A stretch of DNA of 64,000 bases from an uncultured Desulfobacteraceae bacterium (GTDB lineage: Bacteria > Desulfobacterota > Desulfobacteria > Desulfobacterales > Desulfatirhabdiaceae): assembly GCA_903953895.1 (NCBI GenBank), contig CAJBLH010000121.1:1-64000 (forward strand), in the 5' to 3' direction. The notes beneath the pieces were generated by a model. That model saw only the letters and a program-made list of their open reading frames with translations, was not told where the DNA came from and ran no database searches. Positions 27,321-37,682 of the stretch are shown piece after piece. A program made the translations under genes and the position numbers. Position 1 is the first letter of the stretch. Each line of letters opens with the position of its first letter.

Positions 27321-27677
27321 ATGAAAGCCAACAGAAGAAAGCGAACCCGGGTACCGGTCCATTTTGAAGTCACCATCACCATGGATGGCCGACAGATCGA
27401 GGTCACGACAACCAACATCAGCTTGACAGGTATTCTGTGTTCGTCCGATCCGCTTTTTCAGAAAGATGCCTCCTGCGAAGTCACCATTTTTTTGAACGAA
27501 GCAAATCGGATACATATTCCATCGGCAAAAGTGATCCGAACAAGTTCCACAAAAACCGCTATCGCTTTTTCCGTGCTGACGGAAGAGGGGTTTTTCCATC
27601 TGCACAGACTGCTGCAATTCAACGCGGCGGATGCAGATATCATCGATCAAGAGCTGCATCAACCGGCATTTCAGTAA
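27321..27677 (+). CDS. PilZ domain protein (cyclic di-GMP receptor)
   Basis: 118 residues. The PilZ motifs are RRKRTRVPV (RxxxR) at the N-terminus and TNISLTGIL (an N-x-S-x-x-G form of the usual D/N-x-S-x-x-G) near 36. Together these bind cyclic di-GMP. No other domain is attached, so it acts through protein partners, for example on motility or polysaccharide synthesis. The second of two close ATGs is preferred, since AGGAG lies six bases before it and only one base before the first. The huge glucan synthase gene lies about 11 kb away at its far end; no direct link is shown. Confidence 0.85.
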   Translation: MKANRRKRTRVPVHFEVTITMDGRQIEVTTTNISLTGILCSSDPLFQKDASCEVTIFLNEANRIHIPSAKVIRTSSTKTAIAFSVLTEEGFFHLHRLLQFNAADADIIDQELHQPAFQ

Positions 27678-27686
27678 TTGAAATAA

Positions 27687-28175
27687 TTACGGCGACTGCC
27701 AGCCCATGATCGGCACCGTGCTGATGCTGTTCTTGGGGCTGCCAGCAATCACCCGATCACTGTATGCCACATAAACCAGCACATTACGGTCCCGGTCGAA
27801 AAAACGCACGACCTGAAGCTTCTTGAACACGAGACTGCGGCGCTCGTCAAAGACTCGCTCGCCATCCTTGAACTCACCAATAATTTTAATCGGACCAATC
27901 TGGCGACAGGCAATGCTGGCGTCACTGGTATCCTCAGCCACGCCCAATTGGCCTTTAATCCCCCCGGTTTCCGCACGGGCGATATGACAGGCGACTCCCT
28001 GGACTTTGGGATCGTCGAAAGCATCGATCACGATCTTGTCGTTTGGCCCGAGCCAGCGAAATTGTGTGCTGACCGACCCGGTCATCCCGCGTTCGGATCG
28101 GCCAAAGAGCCACCATCCGGAGAACACAACAACCAATAGGATTCCACCACCTATTATCATTCCGATTTTTTTCAT
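27687..28175 (-). CDS. creA: CreA family protein
   Basis: 162 residues. One N-terminal membrane or signal helix (about 6-24) is followed by a periplasmic CreA domain: [47 protein letters not shown]. The two cysteines (in VACHI and IACRQ) are conserved in the family and may form a disulfide. CreA function is unknown despite its place next to creBCD in E. coli; those genes are absent here. AAAGG lies eight bases before the ATG. Confidence 0.88.
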   Translation of the reverse strand: MKKIGMIIGGGILLVVVFSGWWLFGRSERGMTGSVSTQFRWLGPNDKIVIDAFDDPKVQGVACHIARAETGGIKGQLGVAEDTSDASIACRQIGPIKIIGEFKDGERVFDERRSLVFKKLQVVRFFDRDRNVLVYVAYSDRVIAGSPKNSISTVPIMGWQSP

Positions 28176-28388
28176 ATTGATTTGCCTTTCCCGAGAGTTG
28201 TACCCGGCTTTTCAACGGAGCATCATTTCAGCCGTTGCCGCCGCCGACCTCATCTGACTTGTTGTGGTATGTGAACCACAAACGGTTGTCCGCACATTAT
28301 ATTTTAAAGTATAACACGCACATTGCCTGTGCGTAAACGCCTTTGACAGCCTCCGTAATTTATGGGGTTTGTCAGTTGTGTGCAAGAT

Positions 28389-31300
28389 TTACACAACCAC
28401 TTCCACCGCATGTTTCTGACCGTCATCAACAAGCGCTATGGCCGTCCCCTGTTGCAGGACGCCATCCACTGTAACCGTTGCCGCCTTTTTGTCACCTGCC
28501 TGTTTTTGCATGACCCGGATATGATAAATGGTTTCCCGAAAGCGGTAGTGCATGGTGAATGCATCCCAATGGGCGGGCAGGCAGGGCGCAAAAGACAGCT
28601 TGTCTGTTTCCAGTTTCAGACCCAGAAGTGACTCCACGATCAGGCGGTACATCCATGCGGCCGATCCAGTGTACCATGTCCATCCGCCCCGGCCCGTGTG
28701 CGGTGGAACGGCGTAGACGTCCGCGGCGACCACATATGGCTCGACTTTGTACCTTTCAATCCCTTCCGCGGATTTCCCGTGGTTGACAGGATTGATCATC
28801 GAAAGAAGCTCCCATGTGCGGCGGCGGTCGCCCAGTGCAGCGAAAGCCATAGCCGCCCAAATCGCGCCATGAGTGTACTGACCGCCGTTTTCCCTCACAC
28901 CGGGAACATAGCCCTTGATGTAGCCGGGATTCAGACTGGATTGGTCGAACGGCGGATCCAAAAGCTGAATCAGGGCGTCATCCCGGTGCACCAGATATTT
29001 GTCCACCGCATCCATTGCCATCCGCGAATGCTCGGCATCCCCCGCACCTGAAAGAACAGACCAGCTTTGCGCGATGGAGTCGATCTGGCATTCCGGACTC
29101 TCCGCCGACCCCAGAGAAGTACCGTCATCAAAAAAAGCCCGCAGGTACCATTCGCCGTCCCAGCCGTGTTCTTCGATACTCCGGCGGCGTTTTTCGCCCT
29201 CTCTGCAGCATTGTTCACTGAAGTCCATATCACCGCGAAGCCGTGCAATTCCGGAAAACCGGGTGAGTACGTCACATTGAAAGAACGCCAACCACACGCT
29301 TTCGCCCTTGCCTTCCTGTCCGACCAGATTCATGCCGTCGTTCCAGTCGCCGGAGCCGATCAGGGGAAGTCCATGTTCGCCAAACGTCAACCCACAGCGG
29401 ATCGCACGCACACAATGATCATACAGACTGGCCGTTTCTCCGGACCGAAGCGGAAGATCATAGTAGGAGTCTTCCTCGGGTTTGACCAGGCGGCCCTTGA
29501 TGAATGGAATCGATTCGTCCAGTACTCCCGTATCGCCGGTACTCTGGATGTAGCGGCATGTTGCCAGCGGAAGCCAGAGAAAATCATCGGAACAGTGGGT
29601 GCGCACCCCCCTGCCCATGGGCGGATGCCACCAATGCTGAACATCTCCTTCAGAAAACTGACGGCCTGCGCAGCGGAGCAGATGTTCGCGCACAAGGTTC
29701 GGCGCGGCATGGACAAGACTCATCGTGTCCTGCAACTGGTCACGGAATCCAAAGGCGCCCCCGGACTGGTAGTAACCGCTGCGGCCCCAGAGACGGCAGG
29801 CGATCGTTTGATACAACAGCCAGCCATTGGCAAGAAAATTAACGGACGGGTCGGGTGTTTCCACCTGAACGGCGCCGAGCGTGCGACCCCAGTAGCGCCA
29901 CACCGCTTCAATCGCTTTTCGCGCTACGGCGGAATCGCGAAACCGGCGAGCAAGACCTGCCGCATCCTCACTGTCTTGCCCGGCGCCAAGAGTAAATACA
30001 ATCTCCCGATCTTCCCCGTCATCGAGATCAAAGATCACATGAATGGCTGCGCAGGGATCCAACCCAGCCCCTACCCTGCCGGAAAGGCGCGTCCGGGTCA
30101 TGGCGGCGGGGCGGGCAAGCGTGCCGTTGCGACCTATAAACTCGGTCCGGTCCGCACTGACTGTCCGGGTGGCGTGATCCACGTTAAAGAAGCCAACCCG
30201 ATTGCCGAATTCAGCATTGTAGGGATTGTGAGCTAAGAGCGCACCGCTTTGTGGGTCTACCTTGGTGACAACGTGCATCACTGTCTTGGGCCGCAGATCC
30301 CCCAGCACCCACTCGACATATCCGCTCACGGAAAGCCATCGGCTCCGGCCGGATTGGTTACGTACCTTGAGAATCGTGAACTTGACAGGCGCATCTGTGG
30401 CCACGTACACCCACGCCTCGGAGCGGATGCCACGCTCCATGTGCTCGAACACGGTGTAGCCGAATCCGTGCCGGGTGACATATGGCGTGCCGCCTCTGGC
30501 AGGATGCGGCATGGGAGACCAGAAATGGCCACGCTCTTCATCCCGAAGGTAAAAGGCCTCTCCGCCGGAATCACTGACCGGATCATTGTGCCAGGGAGTC
30601 AGGCGGAATTCGTGGGCGTTCTCACTCCACGTATAAGCGGAACCGTTTTCCGAAACAACCGTGCCAAAGGAGGGGTTGGCCAGCACATTCACCCACGGCG
30701 CCGGCGTCACTTGTCCGCCGCCGGTTGTAATGACGTACTCACGGCCATCAGGGGTAAATCCGCCGGTTCCGTTATAGAACATCAAATCCTCCCGGGGCAT
30801 AGCCGCGACTGTCGGCTGGATCGCACGGTGGGTGCGGGTCGGTTCGAGGGCCGGAATGACCGGATACACAGAGCCGCGGCGATTCATCTGATCTTCAAGC
30901 GTTCCCCGGCTATCGCTGATGATAACCCGTGCCGTGGCCTGGAAGAGAATACGGTCTTCATCCGATATCTGCTCGGCGTGTCTCACGAAAATACCGCCAG
31001 TTCGATCCGTAAGATTGACTTCAACGCCGGCGGCAATGAGTCCCATGATCTGGTCGTGCAGGACTTGGCGATATCCGGCATGGTCTTCGTTCCAGATCAC
31101 CAGGTCAACAGCCAGCCCCTTGAGGCGCCAGTATGCGTGTGCCTGGATGAGCTGATGCACCAAGGCGATATTGGCCTGATCTTCAATCCGAAGCAGCACG
31201 ATCGGCAGATCGCCGGATATGGAGTAGCCCCAGAGGCCGGATTGACCCCGGAGATTCTTCAGAAGAAGGCTGGAACTGGCGCGAAGCGTTGCGTTGGCGT

Positions 31301-34300
31301 AGAGAACAGAGGCTGCAAGCTGCCCGTAGAGTTGTGCATCGGCTTCCGCCGCGTTGATTTGCCGCAAAAGCACCTGGCTATGGGTCCACGCCAGCTCAAA
31401 AACGCGGTCGGCCAGATACCGGTCCTGGTATTTCCCCACCAGACCTACGCAAACATCACGGGTTTCGCCGACGCCGGTGACGACATTGACAATTGCCGAC
31501 ATTCCCGGATCAAGGGTGATTTGACACCGGATAGCGACGATCGGGTCCAGAACCGGTCCGTCACTGCCTGAGAGAGGTGATAAACTCCGCATTGCTTCGG
31601 GAGCGGATAGCATGTTCCCACGACCGATAAACCGCATTCGATCCGTCTCATAAGACATCTCACTCCTGTCGGCGCCGTGTACCGCCACGGCCTGAAACAT
31701 CCACGGCACCTGTTCATCTCCGGAACGGGGCCTGCGGGTGGCCAGGATCGCCCCCTGCCGCCCGAGAATCTCGGTTTGAACGAAGAGATTGCTGAACGCC
31801 GGATGGAGCGCGTCAGCAATCGGCAGCGCCAGAACGACTTCCGCATAACTGGTAATCTCGATGGTTCTTCGCATCTTTGAGCGGTTGGTAAGGGTAATCC
31901 GGCGCAGCTCGATATCGTCCTCAGGTGAAACAGCCATCTCCGTATAGGTGTCAAGGTCTTCGTCCTGGCGGCGGAATTCAGCCCGGCCTTCGGAGAAGAT
32001 GGCTTCGTATTGTTTGGATGACTTCAGCGCCGGCTGATACGTCGTTGACCAGAAGCTGCCGCTCGATATGTCACGGATATAGCAGAAAGCGCCCCATTTG
32101 TCGCAGGTGCCGTCTTCATGCCAGCGCGTCACGGCCATATCCTTCCAGCGACTGTATCCACCGCCCGCATTGGTGATCATGACATGATATCTTCCGTTGG
32201 ACAAAAGCTGCACCTCCGGTATGGGTGTATCGGGAGTCGTGTAGACACGCGCCGGCTTTTCCACCGGGAGATGCAAAGCCATGTGCGCATCGGAAAGCTG
32301 CGCAGTCGGCGAGTAAATGGCTGTGGCCTTCGGCAGACGCTCCTGAAGCAGCAGCACGGTCGCCTGAAACATGGGGTCCGACACAAATCTTTTCTGCATG
32401 GGGCGATCAAGCAGCAGACAGGCGAGGGAGAGAAGGCTCATCCCCTGGTGGTGAGCCATGAAGGATCGCACCACAGCAAACGACTGGCCGCGAGGCAGAT
32501 GCGTCGGAGTGTAGTCGATGGCTTCATAAAAACCGTACTTGCCTTGGAACCCATGAGCAGCCAAGTCCTCAAGATTCCGGCAGGCATTTTCTGGCGCCAC
32601 CATGAGCGCCAGCACCGAGGCATAAGGTGCAACAACCAGATCCCCGGATAAACCACGTTTAAGGCCCAGACCGGGCACGCCAAAGGCTTTGTACTGGTAG
32701 TTAAGGTGGCTGTCGATTAAGTTGTAGCCAGATTCTGAAATCCCCCATGGGGTGCCGCGCTCTCTGCCATAATCTATTTGCCTGGCCACCGCCGCTTTGC
32801 AGGTCTGGTCAAGAAGCGTCTGTTCGTAAGTCGGCATCACCAAAAGAGGCATCAGGTATTCAAACATAGAGCCGCTCCAGGAAAGAAGAATCGGTTCTCC
32901 GCCTGCAGTGGTCAGGAGCCGCCCCAGCGCGAACCAGCTTTCCTGCGGGAGCTGCCCCAGCGCAATGGCGATGAAACTGCTGAGCCGGGCTTCCGAAGCC
33001 AGCAGATCATAGAAACTCTCATCCCGCCGGGCTTCGCTGACGTTGTAACCGATGGACAGAAGATGTCGCGACCCGTCGTATAGGAACGCAAATTCCATGT
33101 TGTGTGCAAGTTCTCCGGCACGCCTTGCAAGCTCTTCGAGAAGGGCGATTCTTTCCTGCGCACGCAAGCTAGACGCGATGATGATATCTCTCAGCTTATC
33201 GAGTTGTTGTTTCCCCTTGGGCGTTCCGCACAGCCTTCGTTTTTCGCCAAGGAGAGGCAGGACATCGCCATCGAGACAAGCCAACTGCCGCAGGGTTCGA
33301 ATATTTCCGAGACTGGGGAGCTCAAGTGCCTCCTCCATGGACCGTGGCGGAGGTGATCCAGACCAGGGGGTCAGCAATGTCAGCTCATCGATAGCAGATC
33401 TGCTCTGTTTGTCAAGGGATATGGCCCACCATGCAGCCTCATGCTCAGGGGCAAATCCACGGACCACGCACTTTGCGGATTCCGCCAGCCGATCGAGGCC
33501 AAGTCTCACAGACCAGAGTGTCGTATCCGGCGGGGAAGAACGCATTACTTCCAGGTCTTTTGCCAATTGCACAAGCTCTGCGGGAATGGGTTCTCCCGCA
33601 ACATCCACAAGAACCATCACAGTGTCAAACAGACCGTCAACCAGCCGTTTCCCCAGCAGGTCTTCGTCAGCGAGCGCAAGCAATCCCGCCCGCAAGGTCA
33701 AAAGGCTTGCGGCCAGGTTTCCGCTGTCTACCGACGAAACATACATGGGCAGCAGCGGCTTGAGTGTTTGCGTGTCGTACCAGTTGTAGAAGTGGCCGCG
33801 GTGCCGCTCCATCGCCTCCATTGTTTGAAGGGTTTTTGCCGTCCGATCCATAAGAGAGCCAACGGTAATATAGCCGAAGTCACAGGCCGCCAGATCCGCA
33901 AGGAGCGAGAACCCCATGTTGGTTGGGGATGTGCGATGCGCCACCACCGAAAGCGGTGCTTCCTGATAATTATCGGGGGGCAGCCAATGATCGTCGGGGC
34001 CAACGAAAGTCTCGAAAAATGCCCAGGTCCTTCGGGAAAGTTTTCTCAAAAAATGTATCTGATCTTCGGCCAACTGCACCCGCCGGGGACTGAGGGGCGT
34101 GCTGATCCACCAGGCAACGAAAGGAGAGACAAACCAGAGAACCAGTATCGGCAGCGCTGCGATCAGGCCCATAGGCCGTGCATAGGCGAGGTAGCCGGCA
34201 ACAGTCAGCGCAATGACCGGCGCCACCCACATGCGCCTGCAAAACCCTGCCAGATCAGTCTGATGGGTGCGATCAACTTCACCCGGCGGGTTCCATTCAA

Positions 34301-37172
34301 GAAGTCCCTTGCCTGAAATCAGCATGAGCCACACGGTGTGCAGAACGGCCGTGCTGCTGAAATATGCCTCATGTGGCAGACAAATGAGGACAAAAAGCGC
34401 CTGACCAAGGCTGTTGCCGGTAGAGCGTGCTGCACCGGCGATATGCTGTCTCAGCAGTGCATCACCGGATTTTTTGAAAAAACCCATCAAGGAGCTTATC
34501 AACGAAGGAAGCAGTACGATACCGGCGACCGAGAGGGTCCAAAACCAGGGAGATGGCAGCACAGTCCAGCCGAGCAGCAAAAGGATGCTTAATGCCAGCG
34601 GTGCCAGGCTGCGCCGGAGGTTGTCCAATATCTTCCAGCGGGATAAGGCGGAGATCGGATTCTTCCTGAAGAGTGCATTGGGGCCGGGAACTCCAGGCAG
34701 GAGCCACCGCAGGATCTGCCAGTCCCCACGAATCCAACGACGGCGGCGGCTGACGTCTGCGCTATAGCTCGATGGGTATGCTTCGTACAACTGCACATCG
34801 CTGATGAGGCCAGACCGCGCATAACAGCCTTCAATCAGATCGTGGCTGAGGATCAGGTTGTTAGGAAAACGATCCTTGAGAACTTGCTCGAAGGCGTCAA
34901 TATCATAGATGCCCTTGCCGATGTATGATCCTTCACCGAAGAGATCTTGATACACGTCGGAAACAACGCGTGTATAGGGATCAATCCCGGCGTCACTGCC
35001 CCACATACGGGCATACCGCGACCGGTTCGCACCTGGCAGGCTCACGGCCACCCGCGGCTGCAGAATGCCGTATCCGGAAACAATTCGCCCCCTATCCGGG
35101 TCGTACCGAGGACGGTTCAAAGGATGCGCCATCGCCCCCACGAGCTGCCATGCAGAATCTCGCGGCAGTTCGGTATCCGTATCCAGGGTAATGACATATT
35201 TCACCTTGGATAATACATCGATATTCCCGACAACAAGCGAAAACCCGCTCCCGGAGCCGCCACGGAGGAGAAGATTCAGTTCCGCAAGCTTTCCCCGCTT
35301 TCTCTCGTAACCCATCCAGAGTTGTTCCTGAGGATTCCATTGCCGGGGACGATGAAAAAGAAAGAAAACATCGCCATTGCTCCCGTATTTCTCGTTCAGC
35401 GATTCGATGTTTTGCCTGGCCAGCCATACCATCGGTTCATCTTCGGGGCATTTTTCATCGGAGGCGTCCGGAAGGTCCGTCAGCAGGCCAAACCGCAGGT
35501 TTTCATCCTGATTTGCCAGAAATCGGACTTCCAGAGTATCCATGAGATGCCCCACGTTCTCCGCATTGGATAGCAGAGTCGGAACAACGACCAGCGTGGC
35601 GGATTCGGGGGGTATCCCTTTGGAGAAATCCATTCGCGGCAGTGGATGAGGTGTGGCCAGACGTGTTGCGAAAAGATCGACCAAAGCGATGGCAAGCTGA
35701 CTTACAGACAAGAGGGAGAGAAGCCCGACCAGCCAAAGCAACGATCTGTTGAGACCTTCGGAATGGGTTTCTGCAAGCAAACCGGCGGAAAAGATCACCG
35801 AAAAGAAAAGAATCGCACCCAGATACAGTGGCAACGTAAATCGGCGACCGGTTCTCCGAAACCTGTCCAGGATGATTGGCCGGACCTTCGCACGCCCCTG
35901 GAGCAGAGAAAACCCCTTATCGATAAGATAGAAGCCCACATGGGCCAACCGACCATCGTCATGAACTGGCCTCAGCGGACAGGTATCAGAGGGCAGGTTA
36001 GATACCTGTTCCCTGATACTTTTATTTTTTGTTCCGCAAACACCTTGCATAGCCAGCTCGATCGCTTCACGGGCCACCTCTCTTTCGGAAAGTTGACTCG
36101 TCTTTGCGACTTCCTCCACAATATGACGGTATTGATCACGGGTGGTAAAATCCATCCTGTCATAGATTCCGGCAGGGTCCTCCCGCAGGGTTTGTTCAAC
36201 AGCGCTCAGGGTATCGACAAATTTTCGCCAATCCATGGCGCTCAGAAAGCGCAGGCTGCCAATGCTGTTACTGATGGAAAGTTGATCTGCGGCTTGCTGC
36301 TGATTCTCCGATTGAACCAGTTGATCGATGGTCTGAAATGACTCCGAGATTTGCTGCTCGATCCAGGTAAGCGGCAGCGCCAGCGCAGCGCCCTGTCCCT
36401 GGAGGCGACGGACAAGCTCCGCAACAAAGGAGCTGACCATGGGCGGGTTTGATCTCGCCATATCGGCAACCGTAAGAATCAGGCGCTTCGGGTCTTTTTC
36501 AGCAGTTTCTGTAATCTTGTCGGCCCAGTAATCGGCCCGGTTCCTATCGATTCGGTCAATGGCAATCCGTGCGGCAACCCGCCTGAGGTTCTCGATCAGC
36601 GCCAGACGCAGCATGATGGGAATCGCCCACAATTCACCCAGTCGCAATGTCACAACTGTCTGATAGGCAGTGACAAAACTGCTGAGACCATCCGGATCCA
36701 CCCGGCCGTCACCATGGGAAATTGTCTCCAGGGCAATGTCGTACACACGGGGAAGTCCCTTGGAAGGCCCATCTTTCAAACGCGGAAGCCCCTTGGCGTA
36801 GCCTTTCGGCAAAAGCCGCTTGGCAACGCGAATCTGTTCCTCGATAAGATAAAAATTATCGAGCAACCATTCACCTGCCGGCGTAATCCTGCGGTTTGTC
36901 GTCACGGCATCGATCAAGAGATCTCGGACCTCAAGCAGGATTGCGTCGTTTTCAGCAAGTCTCGACAACAAAAGTTCCGGAACATGATTCTCGCTTAAGG
37001 CGTGTAGGCCCGCCAGAATTTTGCCGTGTTCCTCCATCTGAGAGGAGCTGAACAACTCCGAGCGCAGCGGCGTTTCATCACATACACTCGTATTCGCAAG
37101 GGTATTCCTGCTGCTGAGATGCCCCCATATATGAAAAACTTTTGTGAGAATCGTTGGGTTGTAGCGAGTCAT
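28389..37172 (-). CDS. ndvB: Cyclic beta-1,2-glucan synthase (GT84 + GH94)
   Basis: About 2927 residues, close to the 2800-2900 of Agrobacterium ChvB/NdvB. Membrane helices lie near 430-490 and 860-1020. Between them is the GT84 glycosyltransferase, with ITLDTDTELPRDS near 660 and RRRRWIRGDWQILRW near 810. A glycoamylase-like region begins near 1084 (TSPTNMGFSLLADLAACDFG). Two GH94-type phosphorylase domains follow, the last with GSGDWNDGMN near 2612. The protein builds the glucan on itself, controls its length and releases it as a ring into the periplasm, where it serves osmotic balance and surface properties. The start at 37172 is chosen by AAAGGA at a normal distance. No exporter gene (ndvA/chvA) is adjacent. 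Confidence 0.93.
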   Translation of the reverse strand: MTRYNPTILTKVFHIWGHLSSRNTLANTSVCDETPLRSELFSSSQMEEHGKILAGLHALSENHVPELLLSRLAENDAILLEVRDLLIDAVTTNRRITPAGEWLLDNFYLIEEQIRVAKRLLPKGYAKGLPRLKDGPSKGLPRVYDIALETISHGDGRVDPDGLSSFVTAYQTVVTLRLGELWAIPIMLRLALIENLRRVAARIAIDRIDRNRADYWADKITETAEKDPKRLILTVADMARSNPPMVSSFVAELVRRLQGQGAALALPLTWIEQQISESFQTIDQLVQSENQQQAADQLSISNSIGSLRFLSAMDWRKFVDTLSAVEQTLREDPAGIYDRMDFTTRDQYRHIVEEVAKTSQLSEREVAREAIELAMQGVCGTKNKSIREQVSNLPSDTCPLRPVHDDGRLAHVGFYLIDKGFSLLQGRAKVRPIILDRFRRTGRRFTLPLYLGAILFFSVIFSAGLLAETHSEGLNRSLLWLVGLLSLLSVSQLAIALVDLFATRLATPHPLPRMDFSKGIPPESATLVVVPTLLSNAENVGHLMDTLEVRFLANQDENLRFGLLTDLPDASDEKCPEDEPMVWLARQNIESLNEKYGSNGDVFFLFHRPRQWNPQEQLWMGYERKRGKLAELNLLLRGGSGSGFSLVVGNIDVLSKVKYVITLDTDTELPRDSAWQLVGAMAHPLNRPRYDPDRGRIVSGYGILQPRVAVSLPGANRSRYARMWGSDAGIDPYTRVVSDVYQDLFGEGSYIGKGIYDIDAFEQVLKDRFPNNLILSHDLIEGCYARSGLISDVQLYEAYPSSYSADVSRRRRWIRGDWQILRWLLPGVPGPNALFRKNPISALSRWKILDNLRRSLAPLALSILLLLGWTVLPSPWFWTLSVAGIVLLPSLISSLMGFFKKSGDALLRQHIAGAARSTGNSLGQALFVLICLPHEAYFSSTAVLHTVWLMLISGKGLLEWNPPGEVDRTHQTDLAGFCRRMWVAPVIALTVAGYLAYARPMGLIAALPILVLWFVSPFVAWWISTPLSPRRVQLAEDQIHFLRKLSRRTWAFFETFVGPDDHWLPPDNYQEAPLSVVAHRTSPTNMGFSLLADLAACDFGYITVGSLMDRTAKTLQTMEAMERHRGHFYNWYDTQTLKPLLPMYVSSVDSGNLAASLLTLRAGLLALADEDLLGKRLVDGLFDTVMVLVDVAGEPIPAELVQLAKDLEVMRSSPPDTTLWSVRLGLDRLAESAKCVVRGFAPEHEAAWWAISLDKQSRSAIDELTLLTPWSGSPPPRSMEEALELPSLGNIRTLRQLACLDGDVLPLLGEKRRLCGTPKGKQQLDKLRDIIIASSLRAQERIALLEELARRAGELAHNMEFAFLYDGSRHLLSIGYNVSEARRDESFYDLLASEARLSSFIAIALGQLPQESWFALGRLLTTAGGEPILLSWSGSMFEYLMPLLVMPTYEQTLLDQTCKAAVARQIDYGRERGTPWGISESGYNLIDSHLNYQYKAFGVPGLGLKRGLSGDLVVAPYASVLALMVAPENACRNLEDLAAHGFQGKYGFYEAIDYTPTHLPRGQSFAVVRSFMAHHQGMSLLSLACLLLDRPMQKRFVSDPMFQATVLLLQERLPKATAIYSPTAQLSDAHMALHLPVEKPARVYTTPDTPIPEVQLLSNGRYHVMITNAGGGYSRWKDMAVTRWHEDGTCDKWGAFCYIRDISSGSFWSTTYQPALKSSKQYEAIFSEGRAEFRRQDEDLDTYTEMAVSPEDDIELRRITLTNRSKMRRTIEITSYAEVVLALPIADALHPAFSNLFVQTEILGRQGAILATRRPRSGDEQVPWMFQAVAVHGADRSEMSYETDRMRFIGRGNMLSAPEAMRSLSPLSGSDGPVLDPIVAIRCQITLDPGMSAIVNVVTGVGETRDVCVGLVGKYQDRYLADRVFELAWTHSQVLLRQINAAEADAQLYGQLAASVLYANATLRASSSLLLKNLRGQSGLWGYSISGDLPIVLLRIEDQANIALVHQLIQAHAYWRLKGLAVDLVIWNEDHAGYRQVLHDQIMGLIAAGVEVNLTDRTGGIFVRHAEQISDEDRILFQATARVIISDSRGTLEDQMNRRGSVYPVIPALEPTRTHRAIQPTVAAMPREDLMFYNGTGGFTPDGREYVITTGGGQVTPAPWVNVLANPSFGTVVSENGSAYTWSENAHEFRLTPWHNDPVSDSGGEAFYLRDEERGHFWSPMPHPARGGTPYVTRHGFGYTVFEHMERGIRSEAWVYVATDAPVKFTILKVRNQSGRSRWLSVSGYVEWVLGDLRPKTVMHVVTKVDPQSGALLAHNPYNAEFGNRVGFFNVDHATRTVSADRTEFIGRNGTLARPAAMTRTRLSGRVGAGLDPCAAIHVIFDLDDGEDREIVFTLGAGQDSEDAAGLARRFRDSAVARKAIEAVWRYWGRTLGAVQVETPDPSVNFLANGWLLYQTIACRLWGRSGYYQSGGAFGFRDQLQDTMSLVHAAPNLVREHLLRCAGRQFSEGDVQHWWHPPMGRGVRTHCSDDFLWLPLATCRYIQSTGDTGVLDESIPFIKGRLVKPEEDSYYDLPLRSGETASLYDHCVRAIRCGLTFGEHGLPLIGSGDWNDGMNLVGQEGKGESVWLAFFQCDVLTRFSGIARLRGDMDFSEQCCREGEKRRRSIEEHGWDGEWYLRAFFDDGTSLGSAESPECQIDSIAQSWSVLSGAGDAEHSRMAMDAVDKYLVHRDDALIQLLDPPFDQSSLNPGYIKGYVPGVRENGGQYTHGAIWAAMAFAALGDRRRTWELLSMINPVNHGKSAEGIERYKVEPYVVAADVYAVPPHTGRGGWTWYTGSAAWMYRLIVESLLGLKLETDKLSFAPCLPAHWDAFTMHYRFRETIYHIRVMQKQAGDKKAATVTVDGVLQQGTAIALVDDGQKHAVEVVV

Positions 37173-37270
37173 GATGCACATTTCCTTTGAAAGAAGACAC
37201 AGGCCGAACGGGCAGGCAGCAGGGAGAAGATCGTACTTTCCTCGTACATCCAGCACCCAAATTTTTACCG

Positions 37271-37345
37271 TGAAAATACCCTGGGAGCGCGGGCGTCGCG
37301 CCCGCATTTGACAGGCAGGATGCCCGCATTCTCAGAGTATTTTCA
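37271..37345. mobile_element. MITE-like element, 75 bp, with terminal inverted repeats
   Basis: The ends are perfect 9-base inverted repeats, TGAAAATAC (37271-37279) and GTATTTTCA (37337-37345); with three mismatches they extend to 17 bases. Inside is a perfect hairpin, GCGGGCG-TCG-CGCCCGC (37289-37305), and a second partial copy of its arm (ATGCCCGC). It has no coding capacity. It lies about 100 bases upstream of the glucan synthase start and so could affect its transcription. No second copy was found in this window. Confidence 0.55.
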
Positions 37346-37682
37346 TATCTGGGGGCGGCCAGAGTATTATGGGCATGAGCGTTTATCTTGAAAGCGATAT
37401 TGAATAGAAATGTAGAGCGTTTCAACAGCGATGGGACGCATCAGGGCAATCGCTGCAAGCGGATATCCCCCGATGGTGTTATACGGAATGAATGTGAACA
37501 GGTCAGAAGAAAATCTGGTCGAAAAATCCTTTTATATAGCCGTTCAGAAAATTCATTTCGCAAGGCAGCGGGGAGAGGAGATAATACTGTCGCATATCTC
37601 CGACCGATAGCGCCGCGAAATTATTTTTCTGAATGTCTATAGCTCCAGCCGCCTGATGATAGGTACTGTTGAAAAGATGAAA
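37346..37682. other. Intergenic region without recognised gene
   Basis: The stretch lies between the promoter side of the glucan synthase gene and the 3' end of dapB. Short frames on both strands lack ribosome binding sites and motifs. No terminator with a T run was found for dapB. Confidence 0.4.

Noticed and set aside
28262-28281. TTGTGGT / ACCACAA inverted repeat upstream of creA as an operator
   Set aside because: A single short inverted repeat with no known regulator or second site; too little to call.
29067-31571. Long plus-strand reading frames (up to 440 codons) opposite the glucan synthase gene
   Set aside because: They mirror the codon pattern of the minus-strand gene, have no ribosome binding sites or domains, and the minus-strand protein is clearly conserved over the same bases.
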